64,000 bases of DNA from positions 27,284,501-27,348,500 of the forward strand of contig CM029118.1 of NCBI GenBank assembly GCA_016859345.1, given 5' to 3'. Under the pieces are notes generated by a model. That model was not told where the DNA came from. It saw nothing but the letters and a program-made list of their open reading frames with translations, and searched no databases. The DNA is from Istiophorus platypterus (lineage: Eukaryota > Chordata > Actinopteri > Istiophoriformes > Istiophoridae). Positions 58,501 through 64,000 of the stretch are shown here, in pieces (the stretch's first letter is position 1; each line of letters starts with the position of its first letter). The translations under genes and the position numbers were made by a program.

Positions 58501-60177
58501 ACAGCAACGGCCTTTTAGGAGAGGTCAGCCGGCCATTTTGTGGCTGTTTGTGTGGTGTGCTGTGGGGGCTTGTGTGTTTGGGGCTTTAATTGGAACAGCA
58601 CACTTAATGTACATATATATTTGCCTTTGTCAAACTTTCATTTACCCAAAGACATGTTAACATTTCAGCAGTACAAATGGGGCAATGAGGCCAGAAAGAC
58701 ATATTTTAAAACTTAAAATTTACTTTTGTTGTTAATGCCTATTATTTATGATTTCATTTCTTCATTGCAAGACAGCAAGTGCAAGACCCAATTCTATTTT
58801 TAGCCTTGACCTACTCTTTTTATATTAGAGCAGTGCAAAATATGATTAGAATGAATATTTTGTGTATGTAAACTTTCAGTTTCACTTCCAAATAAGAGAT
58901 GTAGGTAATTGGCTTAAACCAGGCAATTTTTAAAAACCTGTCTAGTTTTCAAAATCATTCATGTTGCTGGAGATATACACCGTCTTTTAATGAGTACTTC
59001 TTTTACATATGTTATTTAATTGCATGTAAGATGAATAAGGGTGAAAGGAAAAGCTGCAGTTATTGCGTGTGCCCCAGCGTGAATTTACCTCATTAAATTA
59101 AGTGCAGCAGTGAAATGGTGAAACAGTGAATAGTGCAGGAAGTGACTCAGAGTAATGAGAGATGGAGAAACCCCTCTACTTTACAGTTTACTCCATTTTG
59201 TTGCAAACTCGTCTTTTTCATGTGTTTCATTTAATCTTGAGAGTAATGCTCCATCTCCCCACCATGCTTATATTGTCCTTGTAATCTAGATAAAAGGTTC
59301 AGTAGTTACGTGAAACAACTGATGTCAACACAGATGGAATTTAAGTTACTCTTTTGTTGTCACAACACAGAATCATAGTTTATTCCACTGATATGAATTG
59401 AAAAGAGCTGGTCATTCAGTTTATTCGTATTTACATCCTCTTCCTTGAAGCACCGTTGGCATTGACGGTATATGATGTGTTTTTGTGTATGAAGGCAGTG
59501 GGCTGTGACCAGATCCTGGGCTCCAAGGCCTCTCTAGATGCCTGCGGAGTCTGTAAGGGAAACAACTCCACCTGCAAATTCTTCAAGGGCCAATACACCC
59601 TTCAACACAGGGCTAATGGTAATCTTGCCTTTGTCTTTGTTTGTAGTCTGTCTGTACACATTAAATACCATTCACTGATTTTTTTCTTCAAGACAAAGGG
59701 AGATTATAAATAGACAAAAAAAGGACAACAAGTAAAACCATGCATGAATATGTGAGGTCATAAACACATATACCAGAGGTGAGGCTGAGTTACAGCAGGA
59801 ATGATGTATGTGCATGGGTAGTAGGAGTGTGTGATGAAACATGCCAAGAATTGCAGAAATTTCTAGGACAGCAACAGTAAATAAATATCATAAACAAATT
59901 CAGTTTGACTTTCCTTCCTTCTTTTTCCCCAGAGTATTACTCTATGGCAACAGTCCCAGCAGGTGCACGAAGCATTCGCGTTCAGGAAATGGAGGTCTCC
60001 ACCAGCTACCTGGCCGTCCGCTCCCTGAAAAGGAAGTACTACCTGACTGGGGACTGGACTGTGGACTGGCCAGGAAAGTTCCACTTTGGTGGAACTGTCT
60101 TTGACTACCAGCGCTCCTTCAACAAGCCGGAGAGCCTGTATGCGGCTGGACCAACTAATGAGACACTAGTGTTTGAA
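25121..60177 (+). CDS. adamts18: ADAMTS18-like secreted metalloprotease, 5' 16 exons (3' end outside window)
   Basis: Sixteen exons join in one frame into 855 codons. Domain order: hydrophobic signal segment (about 4-18); prodomain with furin-type sites RSRR (88-91) and RAKR (290-293) and a cysteine-switch FCGRR (C258); reprolysin catalytic domain from about 304 with HESGHNFGMIHD (zinc ligands H447, H451, H457; catalytic E448) and Met-turn M472; disintegrin-like region about 510-595; TSR1 about 600-654; cysteine-rich about 655-772; spacer from about 773, cut at residue 855. This is the ADAMTS16/18 architecture. Exon 4 (SGLIR...YLISPLPQ...GHHPHV.YKR) and exon 7 (INHHADQSLNSFCQWQS) fit my memory of vertebrate ADAMTS18 clearly better than ADAMTS16. 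Family members are secreted zinc endopeptidases of the extracellular matrix. All splice phases agree. Intron 1 needs a GC donor; all others are GT-AG. The missing 3' part should encode the spacer end, further TSRs and PLAC. Confidence 0.93.
25223..25463 (+). other. adamts18 intron 1 (241 bp, GC-AG)
   Basis: Starts GCATGT after AAG and ends in a T-run and CAG. The GC donor keeps G at +5 and T at +6. No other GT donor leaves the phase needed by exon 2. Confidence 0.75.
25464..25545 (+). CDS. adamts18: adamts18 exon 2: N-terminal prodomain linker
   Basis: Residues 35-61 plus one base of codon 62. The acceptor follows a run of eight T and CAG, and the donor is GTGAGT. The peptide is serine- and histidine-rich, ending SSSSSHGLNH. 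It aligns loosely with the low-complexity stretch of human ADAMTS18 that precedes the conserved DYVFVTPVEVD. Sequence conservation is low, so the call rests on phase, splice sites and position. Confidence 0.78.
25546..26959 (+). other. adamts18 intron 2 (1,414 bp)
   Basis: Unique, AT-rich intron with GTGAGT donor and CTCCTCAG acceptor. I see no repeats, RNA genes or extra exons. Confidence 0.85.
26960..27273 (+). CDS. adamts18: adamts18 exon 3: conserved prodomain core
   Basis: Residues 62-166. It opens with DYAFVIPVEVD and contains LHYRLSAFGQDMHLDL and CLYQGFIRN, hallmarks of the reprolysin-family propeptide (Pep_M12B). R88-S-R-R91 is a furin-type site at the place where human ADAMTS18 has RKKR. 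N152 (NLS) is a possible N-glycosylation site. Acceptor CTCCTCAG, donor GTAAGT; phase 1 in, 0 out. Confidence 0.95.
28183..28290 (+). mobile_element. Interspersed repeat, same family, 5' fragment
   Basis: AGAAGGACTAGCTCAACATT at 28183 corresponds to the start of the copy at 48311. The downstream phrases AGAGTTAGACGATG and CTCATGTCTGCGTG fit the same element. Confidence 0.5.
29836..29898. repeat. (TG)n microsatellite with GC-alternating core
   Basis: About 24 TG units ending in GCGCGCGCG and a short TG tail. This alternating purine-pyrimidine sequence is prone to Z-DNA. Confidence 0.97.
31387..31423. repeat. Perfect 14-bp inverted repeat, 9-nt loop
   Basis: TCCTAATAGTGTCT and its exact reverse complement flank ACCTGGGAA. 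Confidence 0.94.
33527..33600. repeat. (TG/CG)n compound microsatellite
   Basis: TG repeats interspersed with GTGC and GAGTG units. Confidence 0.93.
33881..33947. repeat. Perfect 20-bp inverted repeat, 27-nt loop
   Basis: Arms 33881-33900 and 33928-33947 are exact reverse complements (AAAGTAACATGCAGTTTGAC). Confidence 0.96.
34448..34501. repeat. Perfect 25-bp inverted repeat, 4-nt loop
   Basis: Arms 34448-34472 and 34477-34501 match exactly around loop AACA. The structure is 54 nt with no mismatch. Confidence 0.97.
37221..37301. repeat. (CA)n microsatellite
   Basis: About 40 CA units with one CCC interruption. Confidence 0.98.
37571..37649. repeat. Tandem duplication, 41-bp period
   Basis: Two 38-bp copies, 37571-37608 and 37612-37649, differ at one base (CACAGC versus CACTGC). 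Confidence 0.95.
38371..38470. repeat. Degenerate GGAT-rich minisatellite
   Basis: Repeated GGATGGATG and GGCTGGATG units with variable spacers. Confidence 0.75.
38628..38721. repeat. (CA)n microsatellite, very long
   Basis: About 46 CA units with one CATA interruption, and broken CA continuing to 38754. Confidence 0.98.
38836..38897. repeat. (TG)n microsatellite
   Basis: About 30 TG units with TA and TC interruptions, lying 115 bp after the opposite-sense CA array. Confidence 0.97.
39092..39155. repeat. Perfect 29-bp inverted repeat, 6-nt loop
   Basis: Arms 39092-39120 and 39127-39155 are exact reverse complements around TCAGAG. It is the longest perfect fold-back I found in the window. 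Confidence 0.97.
39323..39385. repeat. 13-bp inverted repeat, 37-nt spacer
   Basis: AAACTTCTCAAAA (39323-39335) pairs with TTTTGAGAAGTTT (39373-39385). Confidence 0.9.
40092..40141 (+). repeat. (TG)25 tract abutting the exon 4 3' splice site
   Basis: Twenty-five uninterrupted TG units are followed directly by TTTTCCAG and exon 4. The tract occupies the place of the polypyrimidine tract. Confidence 0.98.
40150..40441 (+). CDS. adamts18: adamts18 exon 4: prodomain C-terminal half, His-rich insert and cysteine switch
   Basis: Residues 167-263 plus one base. It begins SGLIRVSQEEYLISPLPQ and ends QRQHFCGRRKQ, with C258 as the cysteine-switch residue that holds the catalytic zinc in the zymogen. 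Residues 231-249 contain 12 histidines in 19, built mostly from CAT/CAC codons. The acceptor is unusual: 25 TG units, then TTTTCCAG. The donor is GTATGT at 40442, chosen over the GTAAGG four bases later because it rebuilds Y264 and the frame KQYAPKPPTED. The length of 292 nt is not a multiple of three. Confidence 0.94.
40442..41883 (+). other. adamts18 intron 4 (1,442 bp)
   Basis: GTATGT donor; the acceptor TTTTGCCCTTGTAG follows a strong pyrimidine-rich stretch (41820-41883). Otherwise AT-rich, with nothing recognised inside. Confidence 0.88.
41884..42098 (+). CDS. adamts18: adamts18 exon 5: furin activation site and start of protease domain
   Basis: Residues 264-335. R290-A-K-R293 is the expected furin site that releases the prodomain. 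The catalytic domain starts near GLNVETLVVADRKM (303 onward). N324 (NVT) is a potential glycosylation site. It ends LTVMNM, as in other ADAMTS16/18 proteins. Acceptor CCTTGTAG, donor GTGAGG; phase 1 in, 0 out. Confidence 0.96.
42099..42937 (+). other. adamts18 intron 5 (839 bp)
   Basis: GTGAGG donor, TTTTGCAG acceptor. No repeat or extra exon recognised. Confidence 0.88.
42938..43021 (+). CDS. adamts18: adamts18 exon 6: protease domain
   Basis: Residues 336-363 (84 nt, phase 0 to 0). VSSLFKDGTIG...INIVVVSLLLLEQDP matches the reprolysin core helix and strand that follow the first exon of the catalytic domain. Acceptor TTTTGCAG, donor GTGAGT. Because it is 84 nt, skipping would keep frame. Confidence 0.96.
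43141..43300 (+). CDS. adamts18: adamts18 exon 7: protease domain
   Basis: Residues 364-416 plus one base. It contains NHHADQSLNSFCQWQSG, HDHAVLLTGLDICSW and PCDTL, all characteristic of the ADAMTS catalytic domain, including calcium-site and disulfide residues. The intron before it is only 119 bp. Acceptor CCCTTCAG, donor GTAAGA. Confidence 0.97.
43301..44818 (+). other. adamts18 intron 7 (1,518 bp)
   Basis: Contains a (TA)n run at 44285-44311. A small lysine- and cysteine-containing open frame at 43645-43869 was examined and not accepted as an exon. Confidence 0.88.
44285..44311. repeat. (TA)n microsatellite
   Basis: Short uninterrupted TA run in intron 7. Confidence 0.95.
44819..44924 (+). 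CDS. adamts18: adamts18 exon 8: zinc-binding half-site
   Basis: Residues 417-451 plus two bases of 452. GFAPISGMCSKYRSC and then TIAHESGH carry the first two zinc histidines (H447, H451) and the catalytic glutamate E448. The codon for N452 is split by the intron, so the HExxHxxGxxHD signature is completed by exon 9. Donor GTATGT. Confidence 0.97.
44925..45632 (+). other. adamts18 intron 8 (708 bp)
   Basis: Splits the zinc-binding motif between H451 and F453. AT-rich, with no recognisable element inside. Confidence 0.88.
45633..45770 (+). CDS. adamts18: adamts18 exon 9: third zinc ligand and Met-turn
   Basis: Residues 452-497 plus two bases. FGMIHDGEGNPC supplies H457 and D458, and NIMSP supplies the Met-turn methionine M472. 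The end, CSRQYLSRFL, closes the catalytic domain. The zinc site is intact, so an active enzyme is expected. Acceptor TTCTCTAG, donor GTAGGC; phase 1 remainder in, phase 2 out. Confidence 0.97.
45862..46015 (+). CDS. adamts18: adamts18 exon 10: disintegrin-like domain, first part
   Basis: Residues 498-549. TAQASCLVDEPKQ...QLYDADTQCKWQFG...LCSLDFVK is the ADAMTS disintegrin-like region; it has no RGD. The preceding intron is only 91 bp. The acceptor TTCATCAG rebuilds G498 in frame. Donor GTGAGT. Confidence 0.96.
46016..47796 (+). other. adamts18 intron 10 (1,781 bp)
   Basis: GTGAGT donor, TTTGACAG acceptor. A pyrimidine-rich stretch lies at 47380-47520. No repeats or RNA genes recognised. Confidence 0.88.
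47797..47892 (+). CDS. adamts18: adamts18 exon 11: disintegrin-like domain, second part
   Basis: Residues 550-581 (96 nt, phase 0 to 0). DICKSLWCHR and RCETKFMPAAEGTSCG form the cysteine framework of the disintegrin-like domain and are near-identical to ADAMTS16/18. Acceptor TTTGACAG, donor GTGAGA. Confidence 0.97.
47979..48090. repeat. Compound (ACT)n-(AAT)n trinucleotide repeat
   Basis: ACT units with CCACT and TTCT variants, passing into TAA units with AAC interruptions. Confidence 0.96.
48311..48600. mobile_element. Interspersed repeat of the AAGGACTAGTTCGACATTTGG type, rearranged
   Basis: 48311-48445 carries the 5' part in plus orientation (GGACTAGTTCGACATTTGG, CCAAGAGTTAGA, GAAGTTGCTGCCAGC). 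48487-48600 carries the 3' part in minus orientation (AACCCCCCGTAAAACCACAA, TTTGGTTTTTGTAC). The latter is comparable to the reverse complement of 55340-55400. Confidence 0.6.
49496..49644 (+). CDS. adamts18: adamts18 exon 12: central thrombospondin type-1 repeat
   Basis: Residues 582-630 plus two bases. After WCRRGQCVKYGE comes the TSR1 core QWSSWSQWSECSRTCGGG. The W603xxW606xxW609 array is a C-mannosylation motif. C612-S-R-T615-C616 followed by G619 fits the O-fucosylation consensus for these repeats. A long pyrimidine tract precedes the acceptor; the donor is GTATAC. Confidence 0.97.
49921..49990. repeat. (CA)n microsatellite
   Basis: About 33 CA units with one CTC near the 5' end, 277 bp after exon 12. 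Confidence 0.98.
51390..52090. repeat. Degenerate tandem array of TTCAGCT/TTCAACT motifs
   Basis: About 700 bp of pyrimidine-biased sequence in which TTTCAGCT, TTCAACTG and CACTT motifs recur at irregular spacing. An 18-bp inverted repeat (51929-51946 with 51963-51980, one mismatch) lies inside. It is probably an old, decayed minisatellite. Confidence 0.5.
55211..55475 (+). mobile_element. Interspersed repeat, same family as 48311-48600, 3' part
   Basis: Contains GAAGCTGCAGCCAGTGGCCA, GGTGGAAACAGTTAGTCTGG, ACATGTTATATCATGT and CACGAGGGGGTTATATGCAG, the order I remember for this fish repeat. It is truncated at the 5' side and lies about 360 bp before exon 13. Confidence 0.6.
55536..55567. repeat. 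(TTAG)n tetranucleotide repeat
   Basis: Eight TTAG units in intron 12. Confidence 0.95.
55839..56011 (+). CDS. adamts18: adamts18 exon 13: end of TSR1 and cysteine-rich domain
   Basis: Residues 631-688 plus one base. GKFCSGSSRLNQLCNTRPC closes TSR1. DFRAQQCAEYNSKPFRGWYYKWKPY opens the cysteine-rich domain. The donor is GTCAGT, which rebuilds D689 in frame; an upstream GT would not. The preceding intron is 6.2 kb. Confidence 0.96.
56012..56989 (+). other. adamts18 intron 13 (978 bp)
   Basis: GTCAGT donor, TGTGCAG acceptor. The stretch 56440-56700 is less AT-rich and non-repetitive; otherwise nothing recognised. Confidence 0.87.
56990..57120 (+). CDS. adamts18: adamts18 exon 14: cysteine-rich domain
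   Basis: Residues 689-732. CKLYCIAEDFDFFFAMSSKVKDGT followed by CIDGTCE is typical ADAMTS16/18 cysteine-rich sequence. Acceptor TGTGCAG, donor GTACAT; phase 1 in, 0 out. Confidence 0.96.
57121..59494 (+). other. adamts18 intron 14 (2,374 bp)
   Basis: Carries the Tc1-like transposon remnant at about 57234-58333. The rest is AT-rich unique sequence. The acceptor is weak. Confidence 0.87.
57234..58333 (+). mobile_element. Degenerate, internally deleted Tc1/mariner-like DNA transposon
   Basis: Terminal segments are inverted copies: CTTCAGAAAGTATTCAGA at 57241 and TCTGATTACTTTCTGAAG ending at 58326. They resemble the CTTCGGAAAGTATTCAGACC ends of fish Tc1-like elements. Between them, decayed transposase sequence can be read in broken frames: a stretch like GDDQEPNGHFNG is followed by the LYGRVSRQK-type motif and a SDETK-like region near 58060-58080. 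The sequence jumps near 58165 from mid-transposase to the 3' terminal region, so the C-terminal half is gone. Stops and frameshifts make it inactive. It is about 1.1 kb, against roughly 1.6 kb for intact relatives. Confidence 0.85.
59495..59618 (+). CDS. adamts18: adamts18 exon 15: end of cysteine-rich domain
   Basis: Residues 733-773 plus one base. VGCDQILGSK...DACGVCKGNNSTC is diagnostic of the end of the ADAMTS cysteine-rich domain; N756 (NST) may be glycosylated. The acceptor (GTGTATGAAG) has a weak pyrimidine tract. The CAG four bases downstream would break the frame, so the AAG is used here. Donor GTAATC. Confidence 0.93.
59619..59932 (+). other. adamts18 intron 15 (314 bp)
   Basis: GTAATC donor, CT-rich tract and CCCCAG acceptor. 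Nothing else seen. Confidence 0.88.
59933..60177 (+). CDS. adamts18: adamts18 exon 16: spacer domain, last exon in window
   Basis: Residues 774-855. EYYSMATVPAGARSIRVQEM, SYLAVRSLKRKYYLTGDW and the end GPTNETLVFE match the ADAMTS spacer. N849 (NET) is a possible glycosylation site. The exon ends in phase 0 at GTAAGC. In the family the next codons begin the ILxQGxNPG stretch, which I could not find in the remaining 3.8 kb, so exon 17 lies beyond the window. Confidence 0.96.
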
Positions 60178-62266
60178 GTAAGCCGCCGCTCCCGGGTGAC
60201 ATCCGTTTGTGGCAATTGACAGTGACAGGGTCTCTTTTTTTTTAATGTCTGAACATGACGAGGCTTACATTAAAAAAAGGGGTTTGGGAGGTAGGGAGAA
60301 CGGGGTGGTTGTAGTGTGGAATTAATTGTGTTGGCTGGTTGGCTATGTCAGGCATGATGGGCGGGTGGTGTGGAGAGCAGTAGAGAGAAACTAGCTTTTT
60401 GAGTTCAAATAGCCTGTCCTGTGGAGGGCTGTCCTCTTTGGGAATGACTGAGGGAAAGAAGGGGAATAAGGAGGTACAAATGTGCTGTTTTAAAATGTAA
60501 AGTTTTTCTCAGACAAAATGTGGAGAGTTTCCGTCTTGCTTTATTCATGAGTGTTTTTGCAGTCTACGTTTAACAGTATTTGCCCCTAACTGCTTATGTA
60601 TCAACTGTACAGGTATTTGTAGAGTGTGCATGTCTTTATGTGACAGCTGAGACTCAGACTGGTCAGTTTCAGTCTGTTTCCCTTTCCCCCCATATGCATA
60701 TGTTCACGAATTAGAGGCATAAATCTCGAGGGTTGGAACACAGAAACCAGTGTTAACAGTTTTCTTGGACTAGTTCTTCAATGAGAATTCCAGTGAAAAC
60801 ACAATCTGTGGATTATATAGAGTAGCTGGGACACTTCCTAAAAAAAGATGTTGCTGTTGAAAATCAAAATGTAAAGGTATGTGGCAAAGTTAGCAAATAT
60901 TTAAATACCTTGAGAAATAAAACAAAAATATGCATGATCAGATACCACTAAGTTTAGGATAAGGAAGGGTAAGTGAGAAAATATTTTTTCTGTAGTTTGC
61001 TTGAACTGACCCTTTAGGCATCACTAGAATTACAGGGAGAATAATCACACATCAGAGAGGGAGAGGTGTCACAATTGGTCTAAATCAGCCTTTGTGCCCC
61101 TTTCACTATTCAGATCAGTCTCACATGGCAGAGGGTTGCCCCTTGTTTATAAGCGCTACAGTTTCTTGGTACTGCCAGCTCCAGTGTAAACATAGTCACG
61201 TGTCCATATACACATATTCGAAGCCATGGAGGTGCCCCCCCCAGCCATTGACCTCAAAAGTGCTTTGTTCCAACCTTGTGATTTGAAGCTTATAGAGCGA
61301 GTAAAATCCTTAAGTCAACTGCCCCTTAGAGGCAGGGATGAAAAGTACAAAATCAGATGGTTGCTCGAGGTGAGATGATCTGCATAGTAAAGGAGATGAT
61401 TTATGAGCTGAGGGTGCTTTTTTTACCTGACGTTTGTAATCAGTGGTGTGTCAGAAGCCAAAGCTTCGAGGGGAGGACGAGCCTTTGCCCGTCTCGAAGA
61501 CAGCAGCAGAATGTGACGCTAGACAGGCGGATCCTCCTGACAGCAAAACTAATATTCGACAAGTGGCCGAGTCATTCTCCTTATGACTCTAGGTTGAGTG
61601 ATTGGTGGTGGAAAGTGCGAGATGTTCTTCCCACATAACTTTGTCAGTGAAAGCATTTATTTTTTCTTGAACTTTGAACCCTAGCTGTGGAAACAGAAGT
61701 GGAAACCAGGTGAAGAGTAGACATTGTTTTTTTTTCCCCCTCAGTCCTGGGTAAAGTGATAGTCGTGTAAGGGCTGGTCTCCCCTCAGTCCCTTGTGCTA
61801 CTGAAATACTGCGGTTAAGGCAGGAAGGACTGGCCTGTAAATCCAGGAGGAATACCAGAGTGATATTTCCGAAGTGCTTGGCTCGTCACTTGTTTGGCCA
61901 TCAGGAAACGTCTGAGTGGTTTTGTAGCTATTTTAGAAAAGAGGCTTCTGTGAACAGTTTAGTTGAGTCGCTGCTGTAGTTGGCATTTGAACAGCCCATT
62001 CTTGTTTCCTTGTGCATGATGATTGCTTGCAGGGATACAGACTTGTAACAACTATCTAATATTACCATTCCCTGAGGAGGCTGTAGTACAGCTTTCATTA
62101 TTGTGTCTTAGCAACTTTCAAAAAATTCTGCATTCTGTAATGCCATAATTGCTTTTAATGTGCATGGTATTAATTAGGGATAACAAGAGTTAACAGTTTT
62201 GATTAAAACTTGAATGTTATTTTTAGCCATGCTGGTGACTTGGCTTTAGGGGTGGCAATGTTGTGC

Positions 62267-62765
62267 TGTCAGACAGTCGGTCAGTTGGTCCACAATTTTA
62301 GTCTAAACTGAATAATCTCAGTGAGCAACCCATGAAGCAATATTTCTGGGAACAGTATTTTATAGATTGCCATGAAAGTTTCTGCAGTCATTCATCGTGA
62401 CTAGGGGATAAATCCTAATGACTTTGGTGATCCTCAGACTTTTCCTGTAGTACCATCAGCAGTTTTCACTTATTTACAGAAATATCTCAGCATCTGAGAT
62501 ATAGATGGATTAGCACAAAAAAGAATTCAGTCTCAATAATTTTGTTTAGGATAAAACCCCATTAAGACTAGTGATGTTTCCATCAGCCTCTGAAGTACTT
62601 TGTGTTTAGTGCCATCAAATATTGGCATGCTAAAACACTAAAATTAAGATGGTGAACATTATACCAGTATGTCAATATTCTCACTGTGAGCATGTTGCCA
62701 TGTTAACATTAGACTTTATCTGAAAGCATCACAGAGCTCCTAGCATGTCTGCAAACTAGACTCCT
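62267..62765. mobile_element. Interspersed teleost-type repeat, class unassigned
   Basis: Contains GGTCCAC, GATTGCCATGAAA, CCTAATGACTTTGGTGATCC, TACTTTGTGTTTAGTGCCA, GATGGTGAACATTATACC and CACAGAGCTCCTAGCATG in order. I recognise this string of phrases from a repeat common in fish genomes. No coding capacity. The family name cannot be given from sequence alone. Confidence 0.65.
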
Positions 62766-62964
62766 TCTCTTGTACTTTTGGCCTTTGTTTCTTTGGGTGA
62801 TAAAAACATTTTTTTGATAACTGCTGATCTCTAGGAACATGGCAGCATGGATAAAAAAAGTCCGATTTGGAAAAAAGTCACCAGCAGTAGCCTACTTACT
62901 ACGTTTTTTCTCAGAGATGAGTGTGTGTGTGGTTGTGTGTGTGTGATGAGGGTGTTATTACCAA

Positions 62965-62990
62965 CATTTTAGGTGTACTCACCTAAAATG
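62965..62990. repeat. Perfect 11-bp inverted repeat, 4-nt loop
   Basis: CATTTTAGGTG, loop TACT, CACCTAAAATG. Confidence 0.92.
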
Positions 62991-64000
62991 ATAATTACTG
63001 ATTATCTTAACTGTTGGCTTGCATACAACCTGCCTGATTATCTGACCACCGTTTTTTTTTTGCCCCGGCCTTGTTGTAGCAATGTCACTTTGTTTCCAGA
63101 TTTCATCCCATTCTTTAGTTGAGTACAGAGTTTTTTTAAGCGATAGAAACCATGGTCAGAACTGCACACATAAATCTCAAGTTGTAAGAGGAATAAATTA
63201 TCCTTTAAGAAAGGACTCTGCTCTCACAGTCTCACACCACTCCCTCTGCTTCTCTGTGTGTCTCAGTCATACATCTGTCCAGCCGAGAAGTCAGCTGTAG
63301 CATGCTGCTGATCTGCAGATGACACGACCATAATCTCTATAAGTATGTCCTGTAATTACAAAAGGAGAAAGAGGTTGATAGAAAGAGAAGGATAGAGAGA
63401 GAGGGAAAGATTAAGAGATTAAGAATTTGCAATTGAACTCTCTGGATGTGAGAAGTTAAGGTCAGGGCAATGAGACTTTAACTACAAATGAAAAGAGCCA
63501 AATGAAAGAAAATGAGTCTGGGTTTTTTTCACTGTTGATATTCATATGTTTTACACATTCTACATAACCTGCTCTGTCACTGAACGACTGAGAGAGCAGA
63601 GTGGAGGAGGTTATACGCAGCGATCACTCCCAGACCCTTACTCAGCTTGAAACACTCAAAGAAAAACAAATGTTGAGTGTGAGCGTAAACTGTGACAAGG
63701 TGTTCACATCTGCACAGCTGCTCTGCTGGTAGGGAGGAGGAGGGGAGGAGAATAGGAGCAGAATAGGAGGAGGGAATAGATATAACATATAGCTACCTCT
63801 GGAGGTCTCAGTGAATACCAGCTGGGATTATTCTCCCTGAACTGACATTCTTGTGGTATGGCTAGGTCCTGCCAGGCCAGGACAAAGCATTGTGGGTTCA
63901 CAAGTGAGACTGATATCTTTGTCTGCTGCATTGTAATTCATCATCATCTCATCTGACTTGATGATTACTGTGGTGGTTAGGTTATGAAAACCAAGACATT

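Larger units (their letters stand above)
60178..64000 (+). other. Start of adamts18 intron 16, incomplete
   Basis: No reading frame here matches the expected spacer continuation or thrombospondin repeats. It contains an interspersed-repeat copy (about 62267-62765) and an 11-bp hairpin at 62965-62990. The remainder is unique sequence. Confidence 0.75.

Noticed and set aside
25121..60177. Identity as adamts16 rather than adamts18
   Set aside because: Exons 4, 6 and 7 (SGLIR, EYLISPLPQ, VVVSLLLLEQDP, NHHADQSLNSF) and the exon 10 stretch CLVDEPKQ fit ADAMTS18. ADAMTS16 differs at these places as I recall it. A phylogeny would settle it.
60178..64000. Exon 17 or later thrombospondin repeats
   Set aside because: I searched for the spacer continuation (QGxNPG-like) and WxxWxxC repeats in all frames and found none with splice sites.

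Overview
This is vertebrate nuclear DNA, most likely from a ray-finned (teleost) fish. It is intron-rich and AT-leaning, carries many long (CA)n/(TG)n microsatellites, and has decayed interspersed repeats of kinds familiar from fish genomes: a broken Tc1-like transposon at 57.2-58.3 kb, and copies of the AAGGACTAGTTCGACATTTGG-type and GGTCCAC...TTTGGTGATCC-type repeats. There are no bacterial-style operons, CRISPR arrays, tRNA or rRNA genes.

The only gene I can support is one large plus-strand gene encoding a secreted ADAMTS metalloprotease, which I assign to adamts18. Sixteen consecutive coding exons run from the start codon at 25121 to 60177. They join in one frame into 855 codons. In order they give a signal peptide, a prodomain with two furin-type sites and a cysteine-switch motif, a reprolysin catalytic domain with an intact zinc site and Met-turn, a disintegrin-like domain, the first thrombospondin repeat, the cysteine-rich domain and most of the spacer. 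The gene runs off the right edge: the rest of the spacer, the C-terminal thrombospondin repeats and the PLAC domain are not in the window.

Layout: 1-24.6 kb is 5' flanking sequence with microsatellites, small inverted repeats and no credible gene. A CpG-rich promoter/5' leader lies at about 24.66-25.12 kb, with an inverted CCAAT box and short upstream ORFs. Exons 1-3 lie at 25.1-27.3 kb, followed by a 12.9 kb intron 3. Exons 4-11 cluster at 40.1-47.9 kb (prodomain end, protease, disintegrin-like). Exon 12 (TSR1) is followed by a 6.2 kb intron. Exons 13-16 (cysteine-rich, spacer) lie at 55.8-60.2 kb, and 60.2-64 kb is the beginning of intron 16.

The points most worth a second look are a GC-AG splice pair forced by reading frame at intron 1, a (TG)25-T4 tract abutting the exon 4 acceptor, a histidine-rich insert next to the cysteine switch, and a set of perfect fold-back hairpins (up to 29 bp arms). 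I did not see a new multi-gene system.
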